Assembly (NCBI RefSeq): GCF_003977755.1
Contig: NZ_RQWN01000001.1
Coordinates: forward strand, 946,995-1,010,994
From: Haloterrigena salifodinae
GTDB taxonomy: Archaea; Halobacteriota; Halobacteria; Halobacteriales; Natrialbaceae
Reading direction: 5' to 3'
Length of the DNA stretch: 64,000 nucleotides
Both the position numbers and the translations under genes were made by a program. Positions 26,945 through 35,646 of the stretch are shown piece after piece; within the stretch, counting starts at the first letter, position 1; each line of letters starts with the position of its first letter. Under the pieces are notes generated by a model. The model saw nothing but the letters and a program-made list of their open reading frames with translations, was not told the origin of the DNA and did not search any database.

Positions 26945-27128
26945 CGCTTATTCGTTCCGAGGCGCGGCGGATACAAAAGAGGTGGTACAGCGGGCCGAGG
27001 CGACGAGCCGCGACACGGTTCCGTCGAGGGTCGCACGGACTCGAGCGCCCGTTCGACGGAGCGACCCGGGCGGCAACGGCGTTTCGAGGATCGCAGCCCA
27101 CTTACCCACACCCCGCGAAGTCACGCCC

Positions 27129-28196
27129 ATGCAGATCAAAGACCGGGAGCACGTCGAGGGCGGGCGTGAACGGGTGACGGTCGTCCCCGAGAGCGTCGAC
27201 GACCTCTGGCACTTGCAGTACGTCCTCGAGCCCGGCGACCGCGTCGCGGGCGATACGACCCGACGGATCCAGCGCAACGACGACCAGATGCGCGACACCG
27301 GCGGCGAGCGCGAGCACATGTGGGTCGCCATCGCCGTCGACGACGTCGAGTTCCACAAGTTCGCCAACCGGCTGCGGGTCGGCGGCGAGATCGTTGCCTG
27401 CTCGCGCGAGGACCAGCTCGGATTCCACCACACGCTGAACGTCGAGGAGCGCGACGAGCTCTCGATCGAGAAGCGCTTCAAACCGGACCAGGAGGCCCGC
27501 CTCGAGGAGGCCGAGGAGGCCACCGAGAACCCCGACGTCGCCATCGCGACCGTCGAGGAGGGGCAGGCCCACGTTCACACGGTCGCCCAGTACGGCACCG
27601 AGGAGCGGGCGACGATCACGGGCACGACGGGGAAAGGCGAATACGCCCGCGGACGCTCGGAGCTGTTCGAGGAACTCGCGACGGTCCTGAAACGCCAGGA
27701 CGCGGACGCGATCATCCTCGCCGGACCCGGCTTTACGAAACAGGACGCCTACAAGCACATCGAGCAGAACGAATCGGAACTCGCCGAGCAGATCACGATG
27801 GTCGACACGGCCAGCGTCGGGGACCGGGGCGTCCACGAGGTGCTCAAACGTGGCGCCGTCGCCGACGTCCAACAGGAGACCCGCATCGAGAGCGAGGCCG
27901 AGTACATCGACGAGCTCACCCGTCGCATGGCCGAGGGCGCCAAGGCCGCCTACGGCCCGGAACAGGTGAAAAAGGCCGCCGAGTTCGGCGCGATCGAGCG
28001 CCTGCTCGTCCTCGACGACCGATTGCAGAAGGAGCGCGGTCCCGACGGCGAGTGGGCCATGAGCGTCGACGAAATCGTCCGCACGACCGAACAGAAAGGC
28101 GGCGATGTGACCGTCTTCTCGAGCGAGTTTCCGCCCGGTCAACAGCTATCGAATCTCGGCGGGATCGCGGCGTTGTTACGGTACCGACTCGAGTAA
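27129..28196 (+). CDS. pelA: Pelota/Dom34 mRNA surveillance protein
   Basis: A 355-aa protein starting [20 protein letters not shown] at ATG 27129. It has the N-terminal Sm-like domain ([20 protein letters not shown]), the central eRF1-like domain ([20 protein letters not shown] ... [10 protein letters not shown]) and the C-terminal domain ([20 protein letters not shown]). It lacks the GGQ loop of release factors, as expected. With an aEF1A/aABCE1 partner it splits stalled ribosomes. A TATA-like ACTTACC about 27 nt before the start implies a leaderless mRNA. Confidence 0.97.
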   Translation: MQIKDREHVEGGRERVTVVPESVDDLWHLQYVLEPGDRVAGDTTRRIQRNDDQMRDTGGEREHMWVAIAVDDVEFHKFANRLRVGGEIVACSREDQLGFHHTLNVEERDELSIEKRFKPDQEARLEEAEEATENPDVAIATVEEGQAHVHTVAQYGTEERATITGTTGKGEYARGRSELFEELATVLKRQDADAIILAGPGFTKQDAYKHIEQNESELAEQITMVDTASVGDRGVHEVLKRGAVADVQQETRIESEAEYIDELTRRMAEGAKAAYGPEQVKKAAEFGAIERLLVLDDRLQKERGPDGEWAMSVDEIVRTTEQKGGDVTVFSSEFPPGQQLSNLGGIAALLRYRLE

Positions 28197-28284
28197 GGCT
28201 CGGCGATACACGAGTTCGAAACCGTTCTCGTAGTCCTCGAGCGGCCACACCTCGCGCACCGAGCCAGCGAAACGATCGCGTCGG

Positions 28285-28440
28285 TTACGGGACGCTACTG
28301 GCGGCCAGCGCAGTCAACTCCAGCTTTCGGATCCGACACCAGTACCGCGCCGTGGTGGTGGCAGATTCTCGTCCGGAACGGTCGCTCGTGCCCGTGTTCT
28401 CCTCGGGTTGCTCACAATCGAGTTGCATGATTCGGATCAT
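28285..28440 (-). CDS. Possible 51-aa protein
   Basis: The 419-nt gap 28197-28615 contains a 51-codon frame reading leftwards from ATG at 28440 (second ATG at 28428) to TAA at 28285. It reads MIRIMQLDCEQPEENTGTSD and ends ARYWCRIRKLELTALAASSV-P, with two cysteines 26 apart. An AT-rich block with a perfect inverted repeat lies about 50 nt upstream and could be its promoter. No homology is recognised. The remaining gap sequence shows nothing I can support. Confidence 0.35.
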   Translation of the reverse strand: MIRIMQLDCEQPEENTGTSDRSGRESATTTARYWCRIRKLELTALAASSVP

Positions 28441-28487
28441 CGATCGGATAGTCCGTCGACGTCCGAAGCAACGGGCCGCGCGCCAAT

Positions 28488-28509
28488 AAATATAATCTGA
28501 ATTATATTT
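28488..28509. promoter_or_regulatory. Perfect 9-bp AT-only inverted repeat
   Basis: AAATATAAT-CTGA-ATTATATTT, a perfect palindrome with a 4-nt spacer, in a local AT block between pelA and the ArsR-like gene. It looks like a TATA region embedded in an operator. It faces the candidate 51-aa gene (leftwards), but a bidirectional role is possible. Confidence 0.55.
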
Positions 28510-28615
28510 CAGTTAGTGGCGTTACTGAAATCCGTTTCACACGGAGCGAAGCCGCCGCCCGGCCGATGGTAGTGGTCCCACGGGTCGTCGATCGTCGCGA
28601 AACGGATAGCCCGCG

Positions 28616-29509
28616 TCACGGTTCGACCGCGTCTATCGACTCGACCGTTCCCGGATCGGCAAGCGTCAGGCGAATCGTGCTGTCGTCTGCGGTAATGGTA
28701 ACCTGAATTCGCCACGGATCTATCGACCGGCGTTCGACGCGTCTCCCATCGACAACGAATGGGAGGGTCCAAACAGGCGCGTCACGGAGCGAGCGCCCGC
28801 GTTCGAAGAAGAAACTGACGACCGCGGGCCGGTCGAGGACCGCGCCGCCGACCGGGACGTAGCTGAAGAAACTGCACCGTCGACAGTCGAGGTGGACGGT
28901 GACGGGGTGGTCGGCCGCATAGTGGTCCTCCCGTGGCACGTCGGTCAGGAATCGACTCTGCACGTCGCCCGCACAGACGGGACAGATCCCGTCCCCAGCG
29001 AGATTCCAGACGTAGCGGGTCCGTCGGTCGAACGCCATTGCGACTTCCTCGATCGATCGCTCGACGACGCCGCCAGGGTCGAACGGGTACTCGAGCCAGA
29101 CCCGTTCGCAGTCCGAACAGGAGACGCGGGCGACGTGATCGCGGTAGACGAACGTGAGCACGCTCCCACACTCGATGCAGTCCGTCTCGAGTTCTGCCGG
29201 CCCGAGATCGACGAGTTCGTGGAAGACACCGCTCTGAATCGCGTCGATCACTCGGTGCCCCGCGTACAGCAGTTCGTACGTCTCGTCGGCGTGGCGGACG
29301 AATCGACCCTCGAGTTTCGAGAGGTGGTAGGTGAACTGACCGCTGTCGTCGACGTCGACGGCGTCGTACAGTTCGGAGAATCCGAGGGCGTGATCGGATG
29401 CCCGCCAGAGCGCGAGCAGAATCTGAACCCTGATCTCGTGACCGAGGAGTTGGAACGCCTCCTCCGGATCGACCGCCGTCCGATCGCGGGGTGGTTCGGT
29501 CTCGCCCAT
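28616..29509 (-). CDS. ArsR-like wHTH regulator with zinc ribbons
   Basis: A 297-aa protein read leftwards from ATG at 29509. The N-terminal winged helix AFQLLGHEIRVQILLALWRA ... FTYHLSKLEGRFVRHADETY is of the ArsR type found in many haloarchaeal paralogues. The rest holds two putative zinc-binding units: CIECG ... CSDC (around 123-148) and CPVC ... CRRC (around 190-225). The final part is beta-rich. Such proteins are common haloarchaeal transcription factors with unknown ligands. No operon partner is seen. Confidence 0.85.
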   Translation of the reverse strand: MGETEPPRDRTAVDPEEAFQLLGHEIRVQILLALWRASDHALGFSELYDAVDVDDSGQFTYHLSKLEGRFVRHADETYELLYAGHRVIDAIQSGVFHELVDLGPAELETDCIECGSVLTFVYRDHVARVSCSDCERVWLEYPFDPGGVVERSIEEVAMAFDRRTRYVWNLAGDGICPVCAGDVQSRFLTDVPREDHYAADHPVTVHLDCRRCSFFSYVPVGGAVLDRPAVVSFFFERGRSLRDAPVWTLPFVVDGRRVERRSIDPWRIQVTITADDSTIRLTLADPGTVESIDAVEP

Positions 29510-29606
29510 GGGTGCCGTTCACCGGCAGATACCAATAAGTAGGGGCCTCACCGAGCGTCGTAGCGGTTCGATCTCGACGCGCGCGGGACGTTCGTCAACC
29601 CGCCGT

Positions 29607-30368
29607 TCACTCGGATCCGCCTCGCATCGCGTCGCTCGCTTCGATCAACTGGATCAGCACGGAGGCGAACAACGAACCCGAACTCCAGATCGCCGTCTCG
29701 CTGCCGTCGTCGTCGATAACGCTCAACAGGATACCGTCGTCGTCGACGATGACGATCCGTCCCGATCGCTGGTCCCCCTCGCGATAGGCGGGCGGCGTCT
29801 CGATTTCGACGCCGTCGATGGCGTCGATCCGCTCCCAGATTTCGTCGTTCCGGCTGACCGTGAGCACGGAGACGCCGGCTGCGGCCTGTTCCTCGAGCGT
29901 CCGTTCGATCGACTCCGTGAACAGTTCCGGGAGCCGCGTCCCGATGACGATCTTGCCCGTCGCCTGCGAGAGGAGGTCGACGACGCGGTCGTCGACGCGC
30001 TCGCGGCTCCGGACGGTCCAGATGTCCTCCTGGGTCTCCTCAGTCGTCGCTTCCTTTCTGACCGAGCCCACGTAGTCGAACGCCCGTTCCCGTTCGCGGT
30101 CGAACCGCTCCTCGAGGGTCTGCTGGGCCTCCTCGAGACTGACCGGTCGGTAGCGGATCGGACTCGCCTGCTGGACCTCGAGCAGCCCGCGGTCTTCCAA
30201 ACTCTCCGCGACGCTGTAGACCTGCGAGCGCGGGACGTCGGTGACGCTGGCGACGTCTCGCGCCGTGCCGGACCCCAGCCGGTGGAGGGCGATGAAGACC
30301 TTGGCCTCGTAGCTGGTGAGCCCGAGACGTTCGAAGGCGTCGACGGCCTCGTTCTCGTCGTTCGTCAC
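29607..30368 (-). CDS. TrmB-family transcriptional regulator
   Basis: A 253-aa protein from GTG at 30368, overlapping the RND exporter stop by 4 nt. The N-terminal HTH AFERLGLTSYEAKVFIALHR followed by TARDVASVTDVPRSQVYSVA is the TrmB signature. A coiled linker leads to the C-terminal sensor region (TGKIVIGTRLPELFTESIER). The last part (EGDQRSGRIVIVDDDGILLS) is typical of the haloarchaeal TrmB-like proteins. The overlap suggests it controls the exporter or senses its substrate. Confidence 0.92.
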   Translation of the reverse strand: MTNDENEAVDAFERLGLTSYEAKVFIALHRLGSGTARDVASVTDVPRSQVYSVAESLEDRGLLEVQQASPIRYRPVSLEEAQQTLEERFDRERERAFDYVGSVRKEATTEETQEDIWTVRSRERVDDRVVDLLSQATGKIVIGTRLPELFTESIERTLEEQAAAGVSVLTVSRNDEIWERIDAIDGVEIETPPAYREGDQRSGRIVIVDDDGILLSVIDDDGSETAIWSSGSLFASVLIQLIEASDAMRGGSE

Positions 30369-33300
30369 TCGTCGGACCCTCCGTTGGTATCCGAGGCGTC
30401 CGTTTCGGCGGGCGTGCCGCCGTCGCTGGCCGCCGCGGGACTGGCCGCACCCGGCCCGTCGAAGGAGACGTCGGGGCCGAGATAGCGCGTCCACAGCACC
30501 AGCAGCGACGGGAGGACGATCACGCTCGCGAGGAACGCGTACGTGATCGTCAGCCCGGTGATGATCCCGAACTGGCGCAACGCGGGCAGGATCGCGAAGG
30601 CGAGCGTCCCGAAGCCGCCGACGGTCGTCGCCGCGCTGCCCAGCAGCGCGCCGCCGGTGCCAGTGACGGTCGTCCGCAGTGCCGACCAGACGTTGCCCTG
30701 GCGCTCGAGCTCGAGCGTGTACCGGTCGCTGACGTGAATACTGTAGGCGACGCCGAGCCCGATCGTGAGGCTCGTGATCATCCCCGTGAGCACGTTGAAG
30801 GGCATGCCGATAAGGTACATCGTCCCCAGGATCCAGCTGACGGTGAAGGCGACCGGCAGCAGGGTCACGGCGCCAAGCGCCGCGCTGTCGCCGGTCGCCC
30901 AGTAGGCGACCGACAGAAAGACGAACACGGCCACGAGCGTGATCATGAGGCTCTCGAGGACGGTGTCGAGCAGATCCTGTTCGACGATGTGGCTGACGAC
31001 CGGGTCGCCGGTGGCGATGGCGCTCCAGCGGCCGTCGCTGCCGTCTTCGACGTCGTCGGCGAATGTTCGCATCTCGCTGGTCGTATCGGCGGCGCTGGCA
31101 CCGCCGTCGATACCGACGATCATGCGGGTTGCGTCGTACTCGCCGTCGTCGGTCCGGTGAAGGACCTGACTCGCGGCTTCCTCGTCCGCCTCGAACAGCT
31201 GGTCGTATAGCGCCGAGACGTTCTCGTCGGGGACGCCGTCGCCGTCGGTGTCGGCCGCCCGGAACGACTCGTTGAACGACTCGTTCTGCGCAGCGACCGA
31301 TTCCATCGTCGAGAGCGGACCCTGAACGTCGGCCTCGCCGTTCGCCATCGTGTAGACGACGTCGCTCGCCGCGGCCTCGTCGCGCGTCCGGTTCAGCTGC
31401 TCGAGCAGTTCGGGGTCGTCGACGCCGCCGCCGTCCGCTTCAACGAGGATCTGCGCCTGGCTGTCCTCGCGCTGGAAGTGCTGATTGACGAAGTTCAGAT
31501 CGTCCTTGGCCTGGTACTCGCCGGGGCTCATTCCGCCCGGCAAGTTGTCGGTCCACGCCGGCGGGCTCTCCGCGAGGAAGTCCTCTTCCTGGAAGCTGGT
31601 GTCGACCTGGGTCGCGCCGTAGGCTCCGCCGATCGAGAGCAGGAGCACGAGGGCGAGAACGACCAGCGGCGCCTTCCGAGCGGCTGTCGATCCGACCGTC
31701 AGCACCTCGCTGAAGCGGCCGCCGCCGGTCCCGAACGCCCGCTTACGGCGGTCGTAGCCGCGGGACTCGAGGAACTCGTCGAGTTCGACCTTCATCGCGG
31801 GGATCAGGGCGCCGAAGATGATCAGCGCGGCGACGATACCGATGGAGCTGACGATCCCGAACTCCCGAATGGGGCCGATCGGACTGACGAGGTTCGAGAG
31901 GAAGCCGATGACCGTCGTCGCCGTCACCCAGATGAGCGCGGCGCCGACGCCGGCCAGCGCGACCTTCATCGAGCCGCGGACGGAACCGGCCTGTCCGTCC
32001 TCCTCGCGTTGCTCGCGGTGGCGCATGAAGACGTGGATCGCGTAGTCGATCGAGAGCCCGATCAACAGGACCGGCACCGCGACGAACATCTGGTTGAACG
32101 CGATATCGGCCCAGCCCATGAAGCCGAACGTCCAGACGAGCACCGCGACGATTCCGACGACGCCCAGGACGATGTCTATCAGGTCCCGGTAGGCGATCAG
32201 CAGAGCGACGACGACGAACAGCAGGGCGAACGGACCGACGATGGCGAGACTGTCGCCCATCGACCGGTCAATCTCGTCGGTGATGATTCCGCCGCCGAAG
32301 ACGATGTAGTCCTCGTCTTGGGCGTTCGCGAGGTCGCGGATATCGAGTTGGCTCTCGACGATCCGATCGCTGACGGCACCGCCGCCCATTCCGCCGCCGG
32401 CCGCGTCGCTTTGGGTCGATTGCGTGACCGACGTCATCCGCGTCTCGGCCTCGGTGCTGCCCGGTTCGTAGGACGAGGGCATCAGCGCGAGCGCGACGTT
32501 CTCCTGTCCGTCGCCGTCGGAGAGCGTCTGCTGGACGACCCGCTCGTACTCCTCGTCGTCGAGGCTCTCGAGGGCCTCGAGCTGGTCCTCAAGCGGTACC
32601 GTCCCCTCCTGAAGCTGAGTGTACTCGGCTTCGAAGATCCCGGTCGTCGCGCCGAGGCGAAGCTGTTCGAGGGTCGCGGTCAGGTTCCGGTACTCCTCGC
32701 TCGCCTCGTAGTTATCGGTCTCCTGTTCGATCTCCCAGCGGCCGGATTCGACCTCTCGAGCCTGTTGGACCAGCTCTTCGTACTCGGCGGCTCGTTCGTC
32801 GCCGAGCGCCGCCGACTCGGCCGTTTGCTCGATCGTCGCGTTGATTTCGGCTTCGGTCTCGGCCGCGGCCTGCTCGTTGCCGGCGGCGGTCTGGTTCAGG
32901 TACTCGCGTTGCAGTTCCAGCGTGTCGTTGAGTCCGGTCTCGAGTACTGCCTCGCGTTCGGCGAGATCGCCGCTGATCGCGGTGAACGCGACGAGGTTTT
33001 CGACGCCGGTGATCGACCGATTCTCCGCCAGCGTCGAATTGATCGACTCGTCGTTTCGAAGCTCCTGTTGGAACTCGAGCGAGGAGACCAGCGACTCCCG
33101 CGCAAGGACGTTGTCGCCGTCGCCGCGAACGATCACCTGGACGCTGGTGGTATTTTCCTCACCCTCTGTCGCGAAATAGGGGTCGGTCCCGCCCTCGGAG
33201 TTGCCCTGAATCCGCTCGAGGGCCTGCGCCTCCTGGGACTCGCTTTCGAACTGATCGAGCGACGAGGATTGGTCGACCATCGGCATCCCGACGCCGACGG

Positions 33301-33382
33301 CCGCCGTCAGCAACAGGAGGACGACGATGACGATCCGGGAATGATTCGTTACTGCGTCCGCGATACGATCCGGCGCGTTCAT
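30365..33382 (-). CDS. RND-superfamily exporter (MMPL/HAE3-like)
   Basis: A 1005-aa, two-repeat RND protein read leftwards from ATG at 33382. Each half has one leading helix, a large external loop and five clustered helices: first half DSLAIVGPFALLFVVVALLI ... QMFVAVPVLLIGLSIDYAIH, second half ESLMITLVAVFVFLSVAYWA ... PFNVLTGMITSLTIGLGVAY. The proton-relay region GLSIDYAIHVFMRH (first) and GLGVAYSIHVSDRY (second) are visible. The first loop contains a coiled-coil stretch (QREYLNQTAAGNEQAAAETE onward). The C-terminus has a Pro/Ala/Asp tail. Its substrate may be a lipid or hydrophobic compound; TrmB overlap suggests inducibility. Confidence 0.9.
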   Translation of the reverse strand: MNAPDRIADAVTNHSRIVIVVLLLLTAAVGVGMPMVDQSSSLDQFESESQEAQALERIQGNSEGGTDPYFATEGEENTTSVQVIVRGDGDNVLARESLVSSLEFQQELRNDESINSTLAENRSITGVENLVAFTAISGDLAEREAVLETGLNDTLELQREYLNQTAAGNEQAAAETEAEINATIEQTAESAALGDERAAEYEELVQQAREVESGRWEIEQETDNYEASEEYRNLTATLEQLRLGATTGIFEAEYTQLQEGTVPLEDQLEALESLDDEEYERVVQQTLSDGDGQENVALALMPSSYEPGSTEAETRMTSVTQSTQSDAAGGGMGGGAVSDRIVESQLDIRDLANAQDEDYIVFGGGIITDEIDRSMGDSLAIVGPFALLFVVVALLIAYRDLIDIVLGVVGIVAVLVWTFGFMGWADIAFNQMFVAVPVLLIGLSIDYAIHVFMRHREQREEDGQAGSVRGSMKVALAGVGAALIWVTATTVIGFLSNLVSPIGPIREFGIVSSIGIVAALIIFGALIPAMKVELDEFLESRGYDRRKRAFGTGGGRFSEVLTVGSTAARKAPLVVLALVLLLSIGGAYGATQVDTSFQEEDFLAESPPAWTDNLPGGMSPGEYQAKDDLNFVNQHFQREDSQAQILVEADGGGVDDPELLEQLNRTRDEAAASDVVYTMANGEADVQGPLSTMESVAAQNESFNESFRAADTDGDGVPDENVSALYDQLFEADEEAASQVLHRTDDGEYDATRMIVGIDGGASAADTTSEMRTFADDVEDGSDGRWSAIATGDPVVSHIVEQDLLDTVLESLMITLVAVFVFLSVAYWATGDSAALGAVTLLPVAFTVSWILGTMYLIGMPFNVLTGMITSLTIGLGVAYSIHVSDRYTLELERQGNVWSALRTTVTGTGGALLGSAATTVGGFGTLAFAILPALRQFGIITGLTITYAFLASVIVLPSLLVLWTRYLGPDVSFDGPGAASPAAASDGGTPAETDASDTNGGSDE

Positions 33383-33451
33383 CCGTTCTCCCCCCCAATA
33401 TCGTCCGACAATCGTCTGGAAACCATTCTGTTGTTATGATCCTACAAACTC

Positions 33452-33522
33452 GGGGTATAAACGTATTCGGATGCGAACACCTGCGCGTTGACAACACGCA
33501 AACGGGAACGCATACAAACGGG
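33452..33522 (-). promoter_or_regulatory. Promoter region of the RND-TrmB operon with direct repeat
   Basis: Reading leftwards, GTTTATACC (complement of 33455-33463) is a TATA-like box about 75 nt before the exporter start. Upstream of it the octamer CAAACGGG occurs twice, at 33499 and 33515 on the + strand, 16 bp apart. A near-palindrome GCGTTGACAACACGC overlaps the first copy. These are candidate TrmB operators. The rest of the 270-nt gap shows nothing else. Confidence 0.4.
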
Positions 33523-33652
33523 TAGCGAGAGGGAGGAGGCAGTCCCAACTCCCACGTTTTGGAGGTGTGAGAGAACATTCGTCCAGCCCAGATCGTAGAG
33601 ATCCGGCTGCTCGTTGACCGGCACCTGTCGAAAACAGACACCGACCGATCGG

Positions 33653-34387
33653 CTACTCGATACTGATCGTCTTCAGGTCCTCGGCGAACCGGACGTCCCC
33701 GTCGTAGCGGGCGCCGATCGACTCGAGCATCTCGTCGTGGCGACCCTCCGTGTGCGGGTAGAGGTGGGTCAGGTAGACGCGGCCGATCTCGTTACCGGCT
33801 AGCGCCTGACCGAGCGTCTCCGGGGTGGGGTGGTTCGAGACGTCGACGCCGTCGGGGAACGAGCAGTCGTGGGCCAGGATGGCCGACCCGTCGGCGAAGT
33901 TTGCCAGCCCCGCGAAGGCCTCGCTGTCGCCGCTGAAGGTAAACAGATCGCCGAACCGGTAGGCGAGACAAGGCAACGAGTGACGGGTCTCGTAGGCCGA
34001 AACGTCGAACCCCGCGACCGAGAACTCGCCGGCGACGACCTCGCGGACCTGCAGGTCGAGTTTCCCCTGCATGTACTCGTGGACGTCGAGCAGGTCGTCG
34101 ACCAGCGACTTCGTCCCCTGCGGCCCGACAATCTCGAGGTGGTCCTCGCCGGCGAGCCAGCGGGCCTTCATGAGCGGGAGCAGGTCGGCGACGTGGTCGA
34201 GGTGGTGGTGCGTGAGGAGGACCGTCGAGACGTTCTCGTAGCCGACGCCGGACTGCTGGAGGCGGTGGAGGACACCCGATCCGCAGTCGACCAGCAGCGT
34301 TCGGCCCTCATCCTGGACCAGAATACCGGTCTGGAACCGCTCGCCGGTCGGCATCGCGCTGCCGCTTCCGAGAAAGGTGACGCGCAT
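33653..34387 (-). CDS. Metallo-beta-lactamase-fold hydrolase (RNase Z-like)
   Basis: A 244-aa MBL-fold protein from ATG at 34387 (MRVTFLGSGSAMPTGERFQT). The metal motif HxHxDH is THHHLDHVADLLPL (about residues 60-73), with a later HD in AILAHDCSFPDG and a final His in HLYPHTEGRH. The N-terminal V-T-F-L-G-S-G-S-A resembles RNase Z/phosphonate-type hydrolases. A stray in-frame ATG 15 nt upstream is rejected. The substrate is unknown: it could be a tRNA 3-prime processing paralogue or a cyclic phosphodiesterase. Confidence 0.88.
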   Translation of the reverse strand: MRVTFLGSGSAMPTGERFQTGILVQDEGRTLLVDCGSGVLHRLQQSGVGYENVSTVLLTHHHLDHVADLLPLMKARWLAGEDHLEIVGPQGTKSLVDDLLDVHEYMQGKLDLQVREVVAGEFSVAGFDVSAYETRHSLPCLAYRFGDLFTFSGDSEAFAGLANFADGSAILAHDCSFPDGVDVSNHPTPETLGQALAGNEIGRVYLTHLYPHTEGRHDEMLESIGARYDGDVRFAEDLKTISIE

Positions 34388-34512
34388 ACGATCCTCTCGC
34401 ACGGCCTGTCCGATAAGCGTAGTCTTCTGGGCAGCCCAGTCGAGCGCCGCGACAGGGGGTCCGACTCGCCGCTGTCGGAGCCATTACCTCCCCCGCACTC
34501 GTTGGCGGCGGT

Positions 34513-35598
34513 ATGCGCGCTGCTGTACTCGAGGCCTACGGCGAACCACTGTCGATCGAGTCGGTCGAGCCGCCCGAACTCGCGCCCCACGGCGTCGTCG
34601 TCGACGTCGAGGCCTGTGGCATCTGTCGAAGCGACTGGCACGCTTGGCAGGGACACGGGGAGTGGGCCGACGATCAGGTGCCGCTCGGACAGATCCTCGG
34701 CCACGAGCCCGCGGGTCGGGTCGCGCGGGTCGGCGACGACGTCGACGCGCTCGCGGTCGGCGACCGCGTCGCCGTCCCGTTCAACCTCGGGGAGGGGTCG
34801 TGCTACCAGTGTCGCAACGGCCACGGCAACGTCTGTGAGGACGGCTACGCGCTCGGGTTCGAGTCGAGCGTCCCCGGCGCGTTCGCCGAGCAGGTCCACG
34901 TGCCCCACGCCGAGTTCAACGTCACGACGCTGCCCGACGGCGTCTCCCCGGAAGCAGTCGCCGCGCTCGGCTGTCGGTACGTCACGGCGTTCCACGCGCT
35001 CGCACACCGGGCCGATATCGACGCGGGCGACTGGGTCGCCGTCCACGGCTGCGGCGGCCTCGGCCTCGCGGCGGTCCAGATCGCGACCGCACTGGGCGGC
35101 CGGGCGATCGCCGTCGACGTCCGCGAGGAGCCCCTCGAGATGGCCGCCGATCTGAGCGCCGAGGAGACGATCAATGCCTCGGCGCTCAAGGACGGCGAGA
35201 ACGTCCCGGACGCTATCGACGCGATCACCGACGGCGGTGCCCACGTCTCCGTCGACGCCCTCGGGCGCGCCGAAACTTGCCGCAACAGCGTCGACTGCCT
35301 CCGCATCCGCGGCACACACGTCCAGATCGGGCTGACGACCAGCGCCGAGAAGGGGGAAGTCGCCCTGCCCGTCGACGAGATGACCCGTTGGGACGTCACC
35401 GTCGTCGGCTCCCGCGGGATGCCGCCCTCCAGGTACGACGAACTGCTCAGGATGATCGAGGGCGGCCGGCTCGAGCCGGAGCAACTGGTCACGCGGCGCG
35501 TCGAACTCGAGGACGTTTCGGATCGGCTCGCGGCGATGAGCGATTACGAGACACAGGGGTTCGAAGTCGTCACGGCGTTTTCGTCCGCGAGCGAGTGA
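34513..35598 (+). CDS. Zinc-dependent alcohol dehydrogenase
   Basis: A 361-aa medium-chain dehydrogenase. The catalytic zinc is bound by C38 (CGICRSDWH), H64-E65 (GHE) and C154. The structural zinc site is E94-x2-C97-x2-C100-x7-C108, i.e. Glu in place of the first Cys, as known in Sulfolobus solfataricus ADH. The Rossmann loop is GCGGLGLAAVQ (179-189), followed by an acidic residue that favours NAD. The substrate is unknown. A decayed copy of its last part lies at 36856. Confidence 0.92.
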   Translation: MRAAVLEAYGEPLSIESVEPPELAPHGVVVDVEACGICRSDWHAWQGHGEWADDQVPLGQILGHEPAGRVARVGDDVDALAVGDRVAVPFNLGEGSCYQCRNGHGNVCEDGYALGFESSVPGAFAEQVHVPHAEFNVTTLPDGVSPEAVAALGCRYVTAFHALAHRADIDAGDWVAVHGCGGLGLAAVQIATALGGRAIAVDVREEPLEMAADLSAEETINASALKDGENVPDAIDAITDGGAHVSVDALGRAETCRNSVDCLRIRGTHVQIGLTTSAEKGEVALPVDEMTRWDVTVVGSRGMPPSRYDELLRMIEGGRLEPEQLVTRRVELEDVSDRLAAMSDYETQGFEVVTAFSSASE

Positions 35599-35646
35599 CC
35601 GAGCGGCGTCAGCGTTCGGCTCGCGGGTCGACGGGTCGACCGGCGG

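Noticed and set aside
28197-28284. Short leftward frame VREVWPLEDYENGFELVYRR near the pelA end
   Set aside because: Looks protein-like, but has only a GTG start, is 27 codons long, and overlaps the end of pelA; not enough to call.
31478-33439. Long rightward open frame opposite the RND exporter
   Set aside because: Typical high-GC shadow frame, composition dominated by Arg/Asp/Glu/Leu without motifs; the opposite strand encodes a clear two-repeat RND protein.
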